Source of the DNA: an uncultured Oscillospiraceae bacterium
GTDB taxonomy: Bacteria > Bacillota > Clostridia > Oscillospirales > Acutalibacteraceae
Direction: 5' to 3'
Length of the DNA: 42,982 nt
Assembly: GCA_900549755.1 (NCBI GenBank)
Contig: URPQ01000007.1
Span: forward strand, 1 to 42,982
Position 1 is the first letter of the stretch. Every line of letters begins with the position of its first letter. This document shows positions 7,231-15,277 of this stretch, piece by piece. The notes below the pieces were generated by a model. The model was not told where the DNA came from and did not search any database. It was given only the letters and a program-made list of their open reading frames with translations. A program made the translations under genes and the position numbers.

Positions 7231-7908
7231 TTACATATCTTTCTCCGGCACAAACATCATACAAAAGCTTATAAAAAGCAGCGCGCAGCAAAGCCATATT
7301 GCTTTATATCCCGCCGCGCGGGTCAGCACGCTGCCGAGCCCTGCGCCTATGCCGAAAACAAATATAACGCCGAAATAGGTTAATGCTTTTTTAAGTATTT
7401 CTTTATCCCGCACACGAAAGTATGCGCAAAGCGCCTCTGTGCCCGCGCGCATATTGCCTATGCACATAGTGCTGGCGTAGGCGTGCCCCCGCACCTTATG
7501 AAAGGTTTGCACCTGCAAAGCGCAGACGAACGAAACAAACGCGTTTGCAAGCGGCTCAACTTTTGCGGGCAGAAAACCCACCGAAAAAAGCAGAAGAATT
7601 TCAAGCAGCAGTATTATCTGCCGCCAGTGCAGCTTTTCATAGCATTTCAGCTTTATATGAATAAACTCGGCAACCGCCGTGCCCACCAAAAATGAAAGCA
7701 CCGGAACGAGATATTTTAAAACCGTTTGCCACTCGCGCCCGTAAAGCGCCGTGCTTAAAAGCACAATGTTTCCCGTTTGGGCGTTTGCAAAAACCTCGCC
7801 GCGGCAGGTGTAGGTATATGCGTCCTGAAACCCGCCCGACAAAATTATAAACACCGCCGCCCTGAAGCTGTCGGACATCTGCCCACTGAAGGGCTTACCG
7901 CTTTTCAT
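7231..7908 (-). CDS. YoaK/DUF1275 family membrane protein
   Basis: This 225-aa integral membrane protein has about six hydrophobic segments. The family signature is at the start: GGFQDAYTYTCRGEVFANAQ followed by TGN (residues about 25-47), the typical DUF1275 pattern of a glycine- and aspartate-containing first helix followed by TGN. The function of the family is not established; a transport role is often supposed. The ATG at 7908 has AGAGGA 6 nt upstream and overlaps the end of the preceding small membrane gene by 14 nt. The longer in-frame start would overlap further and has no better ribosome site. It is the last gene of a three-gene unit with the aminotransferase. Confidence 0.85.
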   Translation of the reverse strand: MKSGKPFSGQMSDSFRAAVFIILSGGFQDAYTYTCRGEVFANAQTGNIVLLSTALYGREWQTVLKYLVPVLSFLVGTAVAEFIHIKLKCYEKLHWRQIILLLEILLLFSVGFLPAKVEPLANAFVSFVCALQVQTFHKVRGHAYASTMCIGNMRAGTEALCAYFRVRDKEILKKALTYFGVIFVFGIGAGLGSVLTRAAGYKAIWLCCALLFISFCMMFVPEKDM

Positions 7909-8167
7909 TGTGCTTCCTCTTTTCGGGAATACTGAAAACAAAAAGCATATAAGAAAGCATAAACCCGAGCGCCGAAAGTGTCATTACGGCGTAACCGCCG
8001 CCCGCAATGCACTTAGACAAAATACCGAGCAAAAAGCCTAAGCTGAATGTAAGCGCCACAAGCCGCGTGCCGCCGTTTGCCGCCCTGCCCTTTGCCGAGT
8101 AAATAACCAGGAAAAGCAGCGCAATATCAAATACCGCCGTCATAACCGTTTCAAGTAATTCCGCCAT
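7895..8167 (-). CDS. 90-aa small membrane protein, unknown
   Basis: I do not recognise a family. Three hydrophobic stretches (about residues 8-24, 36-54 and 60-79) and a basic, hydrophilic C-terminus (PEKRKHNEKR) suggest a small three-helix membrane protein. It starts immediately after the aminotransferase stop and its end overlaps the start of the YoaK-family gene, so the three are almost certainly translated from one mRNA. A partner role for the downstream transporter-like protein is possible but is inference. Confidence 0.7.
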   Translation of the reverse strand: MAELLETVMTAVFDIALLFLVIYSAKGRAANGGTRLVALTFSLGFLLGILSKCIAGGGYAVMTLSALGFMLSYMLFVFSIPEKRKHNEKR

Positions 8168-8168
8168 T

Positions 8169-9449
8169 TTAAGTTCTCTCCTTCATAAGCTTTTCTATTG
8201 CCGCAAGCTTTGTGCAAAGGCACAAAACCTTTATTGCCTGCGTTATTTCTTCAACCGTCGCAAATGACGGCGCAAGGCGAATATTTTTATCCTCGGGGTC
8301 GTAGCCGTACGGGAAGGACGCCCCCGCAGGCGTAAATTTCACTCCGTATTCTCCGCACATTTCAACAACTTTTTTTGCGCACCCCGGCAGCGTATTAAAG
8401 GAAAGGAAATAACCGCCGCGCGGCGTAGTCCAGTCGGCAATGCCGACGCCGCCGAGCTCCTCTTTCAAGGTTTTATACACTGCCGCAAATTTAGGCTTTA
8501 ATATTTCGGCGTGTTTTTTCATATGCGCCCGCAGTCCCGCGCTGTTTTTGAAAAACCGTGCGTGCCGCAACTGATTGAGCTTATCGGGTCCTATGGTGGA
8601 AAACTTCAAAAAGGATTTTATATCAATTAAATTTGTAGGACTTGCGGCAAGTGCGGAAATGCCCGCGCCCGGGAATGTAATTTTACTTGTGGAGCAAAAT
8701 TCATAAACCAAATCGGCGTTCCCCGCTTTTTCACACTCGCTTATTATATCGGGTATTTCGGCGTTTTCTCCGTCAAAGGCGTGTATGCAGTACGCGTTAT
8801 CCCAAAAAATACGGAAATCTTCCGCCGCGGGCTTCAGCGCGGCAAATCTTCGCACCGTTTCGGGGCTGAAAACAATTCCCGTCGGGTTCTGGTATTTCGG
8901 AACACACCATATGCCCTTTACGGTTTCGTCCTTTATAAGCTCTTCAACCTCGTCCATATCGGGTCCGCTTTCGGTCATACCGACAGGTATCGATTCAAAC
9001 CCGAAGTGCTCGGTTATTGCAAAGTGGCGGTCATACCCCGGGGCGGGACATAAAAATTTGCGGTTCTTTATTTCCTGCCACGGTTTCGCGCCGCATATTC
9101 CGTCGGTCATGCCGTGGATTACAAGTTCGTACATCATTGTAAGGCTGCTGTTTCCGCCCACTATGGTGTTTACCGAGTGCGTGCCCATCATATGGCTTAA
9201 AAGCCTTTTTGCCTCTTCTATGCCGTCAAGCCCGCCGTAGTTGCGACAGTCCTGACCGCTTTCGCTGTCTAAAATGCTGCGGTGATCCAAAACATCCAGC
9301 ATATTAAGCGAAAGCGCAAGCTGTTCCGCCGAGGGCTTTCCGCGGGAAAGATCAAGCGAAAGCCCGCTTTTTGCATATTTTGCAAGCTCAGCCGCGCATT
9401 TATCCCTTTCGCACATAAGCGTATACATATCCGCATTTTTATAGTCCAT
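8169..9449 (-). CDS. PLP-dependent class I aminotransferase (aspartate-aminotransferase-like, PF12897 type)
   Basis: This 426-aa fold-type I PLP enzyme transfers amino groups between an amino acid and a 2-oxo acid. The PLP lysine is Lys256 in CSTSKITFPGAG. Asn189 (QNPTG) and Asp217 (FWDNAY) are the usual cofactor contacts, and NYGGLDG near 70 and the GGNSSL cofactor-phosphate region near 98 are typical. The overall pattern resembles the subgroup that includes the mycobacterial aspartate aminotransferase Rv3722c, so aspartate/glutamate is the likeliest substrate pair, though substrate cannot be read from sequence. It is divergent from a LysR gene, with a promoter at 9482-9510 and a palindrome just upstream, so LysR control is likely. 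It leads a unit with two membrane-protein genes. Confidence 0.88.
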   Translation of the reverse strand: MDYKNADMYTLMCERDKCAAELAKYAKSGLSLDLSRGKPSAEQLALSLNMLDVLDHRSILDSESGQDCRNYGGLDGIEEAKRLLSHMMGTHSVNTIVGGNSSLTMMYELVIHGMTDGICGAKPWQEIKNRKFLCPAPGYDRHFAITEHFGFESIPVGMTESGPDMDEVEELIKDETVKGIWCVPKYQNPTGIVFSPETVRRFAALKPAAEDFRIFWDNAYCIHAFDGENAEIPDIISECEKAGNADLVYEFCSTSKITFPGAGISALAASPTNLIDIKSFLKFSTIGPDKLNQLRHARFFKNSAGLRAHMKKHAEILKPKFAAVYKTLKEELGGVGIADWTTPRGGYFLSFNTLPGCAKKVVEMCGEYGVKFTPAGASFPYGYDPEDKNIRLAPSFATVEEITQAIKVLCLCTKLAAIEKLMKERT

Positions 9450-9481
9450 ATAACCGCCCCTTGACTTTTGTTGACTGCTAT

Positions 9482-9537
9482 ATTATAATCATTTTATCCA
9501 CATATGTAAAATATATAATAGATATGATTATAATATC
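9482..9537. promoter_or_regulatory. divergent promoter/operator between aminotransferase and lysR
   Basis: On the minus strand TTTACA (9505-9510), 17 bp and TATAAT (9482-9487) form a good promoter for the aminotransferase. A palindrome GATAT-N7-ATATC lies at 9521-9537, centred about 54 bp upstream of the expected start, the usual place for a LysR-type site. ATTATAATCAT (9482-9492) is repeated inverted as ATGATTATAAT (9524-9534), so one site covers the -10. A plus-strand TATAAT at 9529-9534 lies inside the palindrome and may serve lysR itself. Confidence 0.6.
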
Positions 9538-9564
9538 ATTTTAATATTGCGGAGCGTGTAAAAA

Positions 9565-10446
9565 ATGTATATAAGCTATGATTATTACCGTGTGTTTTAT
9601 TATGTTGCGAAATACGGCAATATAACCCAGGCGGCAAAGCTGATGCTTAACAGCCAGCCTAATTTAACCCGAACGATTAAAAACCTTGAGGCAGAGCTCG
9701 GCTGCGCGCTTTTTTCCCGCAGCAACCAGGGAATGAAGCTGACCCCCGAGGGCAAAAGGCTTTATGAGCATATTAAAATAGCGTATGAGCATATAGAAAT
9801 GGGCGAGGCGGAAATTACCGACAGCCGCTCGCTGCGCTCGGGCAGCGTATATGTTGCGGCAAGCGAGGTGGCGCTGCGCTGCCTGCTTTTGCCCGTGCTT
9901 AAAAAATACAGGCTGCGCTACCCGGGCATACATATAAGAATAAGCAACCACTCAACCCCGCAGGCAATAGCCGCCCTAAAGGGCGGAACGGCGGATATTG
10001 CCGTTGTTACCACTCCGACCGTCCGCTCTGCTTCCTTAACAGAAAAAATTATACGCCCCATAAACGAGGTTGCGGTGTGCTCGCCGTACTTTTCAAGCCT
10101 TGCAAACAGGCAGGTCTCACTTTCGGAGCTGACGAATTTCCCACTTATCTCACTCGGTGAGGATACAAAGTCCTTTGAGTTTTACTCGGGGTTCTTTTCT
10201 TCCCACGGGCTTGCGTATCGCCCCGATATTGAGGCGTTCACTGCCGACCAGATATTGCCTATGGTGGCGGCGGATCTCGGCGTGGGGTTTGTTCCCGAGG
10301 AATTTTTGCAAAGCGAAGATGTAAATATAATTGATTTAAAGGAAAAAATTCCCGAGCGAAATATTGTTTTAATAAAGCGCAAGGAGCAGCCCTTAAGCGT
10401 TGCCGCAAAGGAGCTTGAGCGGCTGATTGAGGAGCATACAATCTAA
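9565..10446 (+). CDS. LysR-family transcriptional regulator
   Basis: This 293-aa protein has an N-terminal winged helix-turn-helix typical of LysR regulators (YYVAKYGNITQAAKLMLNSQ, then LTRTIKNLEAELGCALF and the wing GMKLTPEGKRLYEH) and a periplasmic-binding-like effector domain from about residue 90. The second helix has NSQPNLTRTI where many family members have SQPALS. The co-inducer is unknown. By position it should regulate the divergent aminotransferase unit and itself, through the palindrome upstream. The gene stands alone and ends at a strong bidirectional terminator. Confidence 0.93.
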   Translation: MYISYDYYRVFYYVAKYGNITQAAKLMLNSQPNLTRTIKNLEAELGCALFSRSNQGMKLTPEGKRLYEHIKIAYEHIEMGEAEITDSRSLRSGSVYVAASEVALRCLLLPVLKKYRLRYPGIHIRISNHSTPQAIAALKGGTADIAVVTTPTVRSASLTEKIIRPINEVAVCSPYFSSLANRQVSLSELTNFPLISLGEDTKSFEFYSGFFSSHGLAYRPDIEAFTADQILPMVAADLGVGFVPEEFLQSEDVNIIDLKEKIPERNIVLIKRKEQPLSVAAKELERLIEEHTI

Positions 10447-10486
10447 ACGGCAGCAGTCATAAAAATTTGAAACGGCTTTAAAAAGA

Positions 10487-10524
10487 AACAGGCGGGCTGA
10501 TCCAAAAGGGTCAGCCCGCCTGTT
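10487..10524. terminator. bidirectional terminator between lysR and the spore protein gene
   Basis: A perfect 14-bp stem (10487-10500 with 10511-10524, 10-nt loop) is followed by two more T on the plus strand (a run of four in all) and on the minus strand by TTTCTTTTTAAA. It serves the convergent lysR and SASP genes. Confidence 0.85.
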
Positions 10525-10566
10525 TTCGGAGTCATTTTAATGTAACAACCCCGGGTTAAAAGATTC

Positions 10567-10755
10567 TTACTTCATGCTGTTTTCGTAAGATTCGATCATC
10601 TTTTTAACCATCTGTCCGCCGATAGAACCGGCCTGCTTAGAGGTAAGGTCACCGTTGTAACCCTGCTTTAAGTTAACGCCAACCTCGTTGGCAGCCTCCA
10701 TCTTAAAACGGTTGAGGGCTTCTTTAGCCTCAGGTACTACGCTTTTGTTAGCCAT
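10567..10755 (-). CDS. alpha/beta-type small acid-soluble spore protein
   Basis: This 62-aa protein coats and protects spore DNA. It has both family signatures: the KMEAANEVGV segment, where the germination protease cuts after the Glu, and LTSKQAGSIGGQMVKKMI near the C-terminus, which binds DNA. An AGGAGAG site precedes the ATG. The gene is monocistronic, with its own terminator. Such genes are normally under the forespore sigma factor SigG; I looked for a SigG-type promoter in 10760-10900 and could not pick one with confidence. It is the strongest evidence in the window that the organism makes endospores. Confidence 0.96.
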   Translation of the reverse strand: MANKSVVPEAKEALNRFKMEAANEVGVNLKQGYNGDLTSKQAGSIGGQMVKKMIESYENSMK

Positions 10756-10904
10756 GGTTTTTTCTCTCCTAATTTTTTTCTTTGCGTTTGCAGTAATATT
10801 TTGTGTAAGGGCATAAATATTATTATAGGTAAATTTTGATTTATATTTTTAATAAAAATGGTTTTTAAGGAGAAAAATGTAAAAAACAATATATTTTGCC
10901 TGAA

Positions 10905-11414
10905 CTAATTGGGAATGTATTTTTCAAAGGTGAATTTTGAAATTCTTATATGCTTTCGGTCAACTGTGTAAGACATATAAATATTACCCTCGGTATCATA
11001 CTGCACAAACGGATAAAAACAGCTTCCCTTCATATCCGCCTGCAAAACTACCTCGCTTTTCTCAATATCCGTTCTGTTTATTTTCAGTATTCCTATATGG
11101 TTGCGGTTTATCGGTGCGTGGAAAAGATAAAGCCCGTTTTCATACATAAAGCCGCTTTTGTACGCGTTTACATTGTAGCTTGCAACCGTGCGGTCAACAT
11201 CGCAAAAACCGGTAATTAGACCGATTACGGCAAAGCAGCAAATTGCGCATTTTGCGGCGGGAAACCTTTTTATATACATAAACAGTATCATTATAATAAA
11301 AAGCAGGGCAATTGCAGCCATAAAAATGCTTGTGAGCAGGCGCAGCCGCGTAAGACCGTAAAAGCCTATATATAAAAATATATTGAAATTTGATAACAAA
11401 TTAAAATTGTTCAA
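10905..11414 (-). pseudogene. C-terminal remnant of a DUF4173-like membrane protein
   Basis: The first 90 residues resemble the end of DUF4173 membrane proteins: a YGLTRLRLLTSIFM segment, two hydrophobic helices and then a CDVDRTVASYNVNAY motif. They are followed by an 85-residue, non-membrane tail. DUF4173 proteins are usually several hundred residues with many more membrane helices, and those are absent. The reading frame starts only at a TTG with no ribosome site. The frame stays open for about 21 more codons upstream, but there is no start or room, because the hprK promoter lies there. I read it as a 5'-deleted remnant; a short functional membrane protein cannot be excluded. Its 3' end lies 150 nt from the spore protein start. 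Confidence 0.55.
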
Positions 11415-11453
11415 ATAAGTATTGCTGAAAATTTCTTTTTTGCGTAAAAACCT

Positions 11454-11482
11454 TTGCGTTTTGGAAAAATTTATATTATAAT
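11454..11482 (+). promoter_or_regulatory. sigma-A promoter of the hprK operon
   Basis: TTGCGT (11454-11459), a 17-bp spacer and a perfect TATAAT (11477-11482). The start would be about 30 nt before the hprK ATG. No catabolite-responsive element was recognised nearby. Confidence 0.65.
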
Positions 11483-11518
11483 GATATACTGAGGATAATA
11501 TAGGGAGGGAGCGAACGA

Positions 11519-12484
11519 ATGAGGACGAATTTTACGGTATCGCTTGCGAAGATAATTTCGGAATTTTCGCTGGAAACGCTTAATATGCCGGCTAACCCCG
11601 AAAAAATACAAATATCCACCACCGAGGTAAACCGCCCGGGCTTGCATATGGCGGGGTATTTTGAGTTTTTCGATGAAAAGCGAATACAGATAATAGGCAA
11701 AAGCGAGGAAAGCTTTTTACTGCGGTTCACCCCCGAAAAGGCGGAAAAAAGGCTGAGAGAATTTTTCTCTCACAAGCCTGTGGCGGTGGTTATATGCCGC
11801 AATATGCAGGTGGACGAGGTATACGCGAAAACCGCCGCGGAATACGGCGTGCCGCTTTTGCGCACGGCAGAGACTACATCTGATTTTACCTCTGCCTTGA
11901 TAGCCTTTTTAAACTTAAACTTGGCGCCGCGGGTTACGCGCCACGGCGTTTTGGTGGAGGTTTACGGCGAGGGTATACTGCTGCTGGGCGAGAGCGGAGT
12001 AGGTAAAAGCGAAACCGCAATTGAGCTTATAAAGCGCGGTCACCGCCTTATAGCGGACGACGCGGTGGAAATACGCCGTGTATCAAATAAATCGCTTGTG
12101 GGCACTGCGCCCGATAATATAAGGCATTTTATTGAGCTGCGCGGAATAGGTATTATTAACGCGAGCCGAATTTTCGGCGCGGGCGCGGTTAAGATCACCG
12201 AGAAGATAGACCTTATAATAAACCTTGAAATATGGGATGTAAACAAGGTTTATGACCGTATGGGGCTTGATAATCAGACGACGGAAATCTTGGGGCTTGA
12301 TATACCGTCGCTCACCATTCCGGTAAAGCCCGGGCGTAACTTAGCGGTTATAATTGAGGTTGCCGCAATGAACAGCAGGCAGAAAAAACTCGGCTACAAC
12401 GCGGCGCAGGATCTTCTCAAACGTCTCGGTATGACCGACGAGCCCGAGGACGTAAGCACAAACGAAACGGTTAATCCGTTCTGA
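11519..12484 (+). CDS. hprK: HPr kinase/phosphorylase
   Basis: This 321-aa bifunctional enzyme phosphorylates Ser46 of HPr with ATP and reverses it by phosphorolysis, setting carbon-catabolite repression and PTS activity in low-GC Gram-positive bacteria. It has the N-terminal HprK domain (about 1-130), the catalytic His142 (RHG), the P-loop GESGVGKS (158-165), Asp180-Asp181 (LIADDAVEI) and the family signature GTAPDNIRHFIELRGIGII (195-213). The gene begins with AGGGAGGG upstream of the ATG and is first in a run with glk, murB, rapZ, whiA and dnaE. HPr itself is not in the window. Confidence 0.97.
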   Translation: MRTNFTVSLAKIISEFSLETLNMPANPEKIQISTTEVNRPGLHMAGYFEFFDEKRIQIIGKSEESFLLRFTPEKAEKRLREFFSHKPVAVVICRNMQVDEVYAKTAAEYGVPLLRTAETTSDFTSALIAFLNLNLAPRVTRHGVLVEVYGEGILLLGESGVGKSETAIELIKRGHRLIADDAVEIRRVSNKSLVGTAPDNIRHFIELRGIGIINASRIFGAGAVKITEKIDLIINLEIWDVNKVYDRMGLDNQTTEILGLDIPSLTIPVKPGRNLAVIIEVAAMNSRQKKLGYNAAQDLLKRLGMTDEPEDVSTNETVNPF

Positions 12485-12514
12485 TAATTTTTAAAACAGG
12501 AGTGTAAAGTAAGA

Positions 12515-13471
12515 ATGTACAAATTGGGAATTGACCTTGGAGGAACGAATATTGTTGCGGGAGTTGTAGACGATAATTATAAGATAGTTGCAACCGCGCA
12601 GGTAAAAACAAACTGCCCCCGCCCGGCAGAGGAAATTGTGTCGGATATGGCTGTTGTCGCAAAGCAGGCAGTTGAAAATGCGGGGCTTAAGCTTTCCGAT
12701 ATTGAGGCTATGGGCGTGGGAACACCCGGAGCTATAGACCCGGTGCGCGGCGTGGTATGCTATGCTAACAACCTTGATTTTTACGATGTGCCCATGGCGG
12801 CTATGCTGAAAGAAAAATTAGGCGTTGATTTTTACATTGAAAACGACGCTAACGCCGCGGCATACGGCGAGTATATTGCGGGTGCGGGCAAAGGCTCGAA
12901 TGATTTTATAGCTATTACTTTGGGCACAGGCGTCGGAGGCGGCGTTATAATTGACGGTAAGATCTATTCCGGCTCAAACTATGCGGGCGCGGAGCTCGGT
13001 CATGTGGTTATAAATATGGACGGTGAAATTTGCACCTGCGGCAGACAGGGCTGCTGGGAAGCATATGCCTCTGCTACGGCGCTTATCCGCCAGACAAAGC
13101 AGGCTATGATAAGATACCCGAAATCAAAAATGTGGGAAATATGCGGCGGAGATATAAGCAAGGTAAGCGGCAGGACCGCGTTTGACGCCATGCGCGCGGG
13201 CGACGATACCGCAAAGCGCGTGGTTGACAGATATATTGAATATGTCGCAATAGGTATTTCCAATAATATAAATATTTTCCAGCCGGACGTTCTGTGCGTC
13301 GGCGGCGGCATTTCAAAAGAGGGCAGTACCCTTATAGACCCGATTGTGGCTTATGTTGAAGGTGAAAACTACGCCCGCCACATTGCGAAGAAAACGCAGA
13401 TAAAGGCGGCGGCTCTCGGAAACGACGCGGGAATTATAGGCGCGGCGTACCTTTGCGACCTTTATAAATAA
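12515..13471 (+). CDS. glk: ROK-family glucokinase
   Basis: This 318-aa kinase phosphorylates glucose with ATP to glucose 6-phosphate. Motifs are the phosphate loop DLGGTN (7-12), the catalytic Asp111 in ENDANAAA, the sugar-binding GAELGH (158-163) and the zinc motif CTCGRQGC (173-180) of ROK proteins, followed by WEAYAS. The cysteine motif with kinase residues intact and no N-terminal DNA-binding domain points to an enzyme, not a ROK repressor. Glucose as substrate is inferred from close resemblance to Gram-positive ROK glucokinases. It sits 30 nt after hprK, which joins catabolite control with sugar entry into glycolysis. Confidence 0.9.
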   Translation: MYKLGIDLGGTNIVAGVVDDNYKIVATAQVKTNCPRPAEEIVSDMAVVAKQAVENAGLKLSDIEAMGVGTPGAIDPVRGVVCYANNLDFYDVPMAAMLKEKLGVDFYIENDANAAAYGEYIAGAGKGSNDFIAITLGTGVGGGVIIDGKIYSGSNYAGAELGHVVINMDGEICTCGRQGCWEAYASATALIRQTKQAMIRYPKSKMWEICGGDISKVSGRTAFDAMRAGDDTAKRVVDRYIEYVAIGISNNINIFQPDVLCVGGGISKEGSTLIDPIVAYVEGENYARHIAKKTQIKAAALGNDAGIIGAAYLCDLYK

Positions 13472-13492
13472 TTAAATCTTGGGAGTGGCTTT

Positions 13493-14404
13493 ATGAGCGC
13501 AGAAGCATTGGCGAATTTTCTTGAAAGCGAAAATATCGAATACAGGCAAAATGAGCCTATGCGGGCGCACACTACCTTTAAAATCGGGGGAGAGGCGGAT
13601 ATTTTTATAATTCCCGCCTCTCCCGCCGCGCTTATTTCGGCTGTTAAAAAATGCACCGAACTTGAAATTCCGTATTTCATTTTGGGCAACGGCAGCAACC
13701 TTTTGGTGTCCGACGGCGGAATAGAGGGCGCGGTTATAAGCCTTTCGGGAATAAACAGTATTATATCGGACGGTGAAAAAATCACCTGCGGCGCGGGGGC
13801 TATGCTTTCATCGGTCTGCCTGAAAGCCCTGTCATTATCACTTACGGGGCTTGAATTTTCCTACGGAATACCCGGAACGGCGGGCGGCGCGCTTTATATG
13901 AACGCGGGCGCTTACGGCGGGCAAATGGCGGATGTAATCGAAAGCGCCGAGTGCCTGACCGCCTCGGGAGAAATAAAAACCCTTAAAAAGGAAGATATGC
14001 GGCTCGGCTACCGCAGCAGCGTATTTAAAAAGGGCGGACTTATAATAATTTCCCTGACCCTTGCCTTAAAGAAGGGCGATAAGGCGGAAATTAAGGCTGA
14101 AATGGACGAATTGCTTAACCGCCGCAAGCAAAAGCAGCCGCTTGAATACCCCAGCGCGGGCAGCACCTTTAAGCGGCCCGAGGGGTATTTTGCAGGCGCG
14201 CTTATTGAGAAAAACGGCTTAAAGGGCTTATCCGTCGGCGGCGCGCAGGTAAGCGAAAAGCACGCGGGGTTTGTTATTAACCGCGGGGGTGCAACGGCTG
14301 CCGACGTAAAGGCACTTATAGGGAAAATACAAAAAAAGGTTTTTGAAAACGACGGAGTAATGCTGGAGCCCGAGGTTATTTTTACGGGGCGGAACGGAGA
14401 CTGA
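13493..14404 (+). CDS. murB: UDP-N-acetylenolpyruvoylglucosamine reductase
   Basis: This 303-aa FAD enzyme reduces enolpyruvyl-UDP-GlcNAc to UDP-MurNAc with NADPH, the second committed step of peptidoglycan precursor synthesis. The FAD site shows GNGSNLLVSDGG (65-76) and GIPGTAGGALYMNAGAYGG (125-143). The catalytic residues are Arg174 (GYRSS), Ser224 (SAGSTFKRP) and a Glu in LEPEV (292-294). The short length and absence of the extra domain make it a type II MurB, as usual in Gram-positive bacteria. GGGAG precedes the ATG, and the gene is followed by rapZ after 4 nt. Confidence 0.96.
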   Translation: MSAEALANFLESENIEYRQNEPMRAHTTFKIGGEADIFIIPASPAALISAVKKCTELEIPYFILGNGSNLLVSDGGIEGAVISLSGINSIISDGEKITCGAGAMLSSVCLKALSLSLTGLEFSYGIPGTAGGALYMNAGAYGGQMADVIESAECLTASGEIKTLKKEDMRLGYRSSVFKKGGLIIISLTLALKKGDKAEIKAEMDELLNRRKQKQPLEYPSAGSTFKRPEGYFAGALIEKNGLKGLSVGGAQVSEKHAGFVINRGGATAADVKALIGKIQKKVFENDGVMLEPEVIFTGRNGD

Positions 14405-14408
14405 AAAA

Positions 14409-15269
14409 ATGGAATTGTTAATAGTAACGGGGATGTCGGGCGCGGGAAAATCGCAGGCGGCAAACGCGCTTGAGGATATAGGCTTTTACTGCGTTGATAA
14501 CATTCCGCCGGCAATAATACCCTCGTTTGTGGAGCTTTCGTCGCGCAGCGGCGATCTGCTTAATAAAATGGCTATAGTGACCGATATGCGCGGCGGCGTG
14601 CTTTTTTCGGAGATTGACGGGGTTCTCGGCAACCTTAAAAAGAACAATATTGAGTATAAAATACTGTTTTTGGACGCGGCTGACGACGTGCTTATACGCC
14701 GCTATAAGGAAAACAGGCGCAAGCACCCGCTGGCGGACGGCAACGATATGTCGGTAGCTGCGGCAATTGCGAAAGAGCGCGAAATGCTTAAAAAAATCCG
14801 CTTTTCGGCGGATTACGTGGTAGATACAAGCCGCATTTCAATAGCGCAGCTAAAGGTTCAGCTTTCAAATATTTTCTTCGGCAGCGTTAGCAACGTTTTA
14901 AAAATTCAGTGCAAGTCCTTCGGGTTTAAATACGGCTCGGATACAGAGGCGGATTTGGTGGTGGATGTAAGATGTCTGCCCAACCCGTTTTATGTTGAGG
15001 AATTAAAGGAAAAAACAGGACTTGATAAGGAAGTGCGCGATTACGTTATGGCAAGCGAGGACAGCAAAAGGTTTCTCGACCGCCTTTTGGCGTTTATAGA
15101 TTGCGCCGTACCTATGTATGCAAAGGAGGGTAAAAGTCAGCTTGTAATATCCATAGGCTGCACGGGCGGAAAACACCGCTCGGTCACCTTTGCGGAGCTG
15201 ATAGGCGAGCATTTGCGCAACGAAAATTACAACTGCTCCATAAACCACAGGGATATTTACAAGCACTGA
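14409..15269 (+). CDS. rapZ: RapZ/YvcJ nucleotide-binding protein
   Basis: This 286-aa P-loop protein hydrolyses ATP and GTP. In E. coli it is an RNase adaptor for small-RNA control of glucosamine-6-phosphate synthase, and in Bacillus YvcJ affects competence. Walker A is GMSGAGKS (8-15). The C-terminal domain shows DVRCLPNPFYVEELKEKTG and the IGCTGGKHRSVTFAELI signature. It lies between murB and whiA. In Bacillus the order is yvcJ-yvcK-whiA, and the yvcK/CofD-like gene is missing here. The exact role in this organism is unknown. Confidence 0.95.
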   Translation: MELLIVTGMSGAGKSQAANALEDIGFYCVDNIPPAIIPSFVELSSRSGDLLNKMAIVTDMRGGVLFSEIDGVLGNLKKNNIEYKILFLDAADDVLIRRYKENRRKHPLADGNDMSVAAAIAKEREMLKKIRFSADYVVDTSRISIAQLKVQLSNIFFGSVSNVLKIQCKSFGFKYGSDTEADLVVDVRCLPNPFYVEELKEKTGLDKEVRDYVMASEDSKRFLDRLLAFIDCAVPMYAKEGKSQLVISIGCTGGKHRSVTFAELIGEHLRNENYNCSINHRDIYKH

Positions 15270-15277
15270 CGGGCTTT

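Noticed and set aside
10760..10900. SigG promoter for the spore protein gene
   Set aside because: Several AT-rich partial matches exist, but none has both boxes at a convincing spacing.
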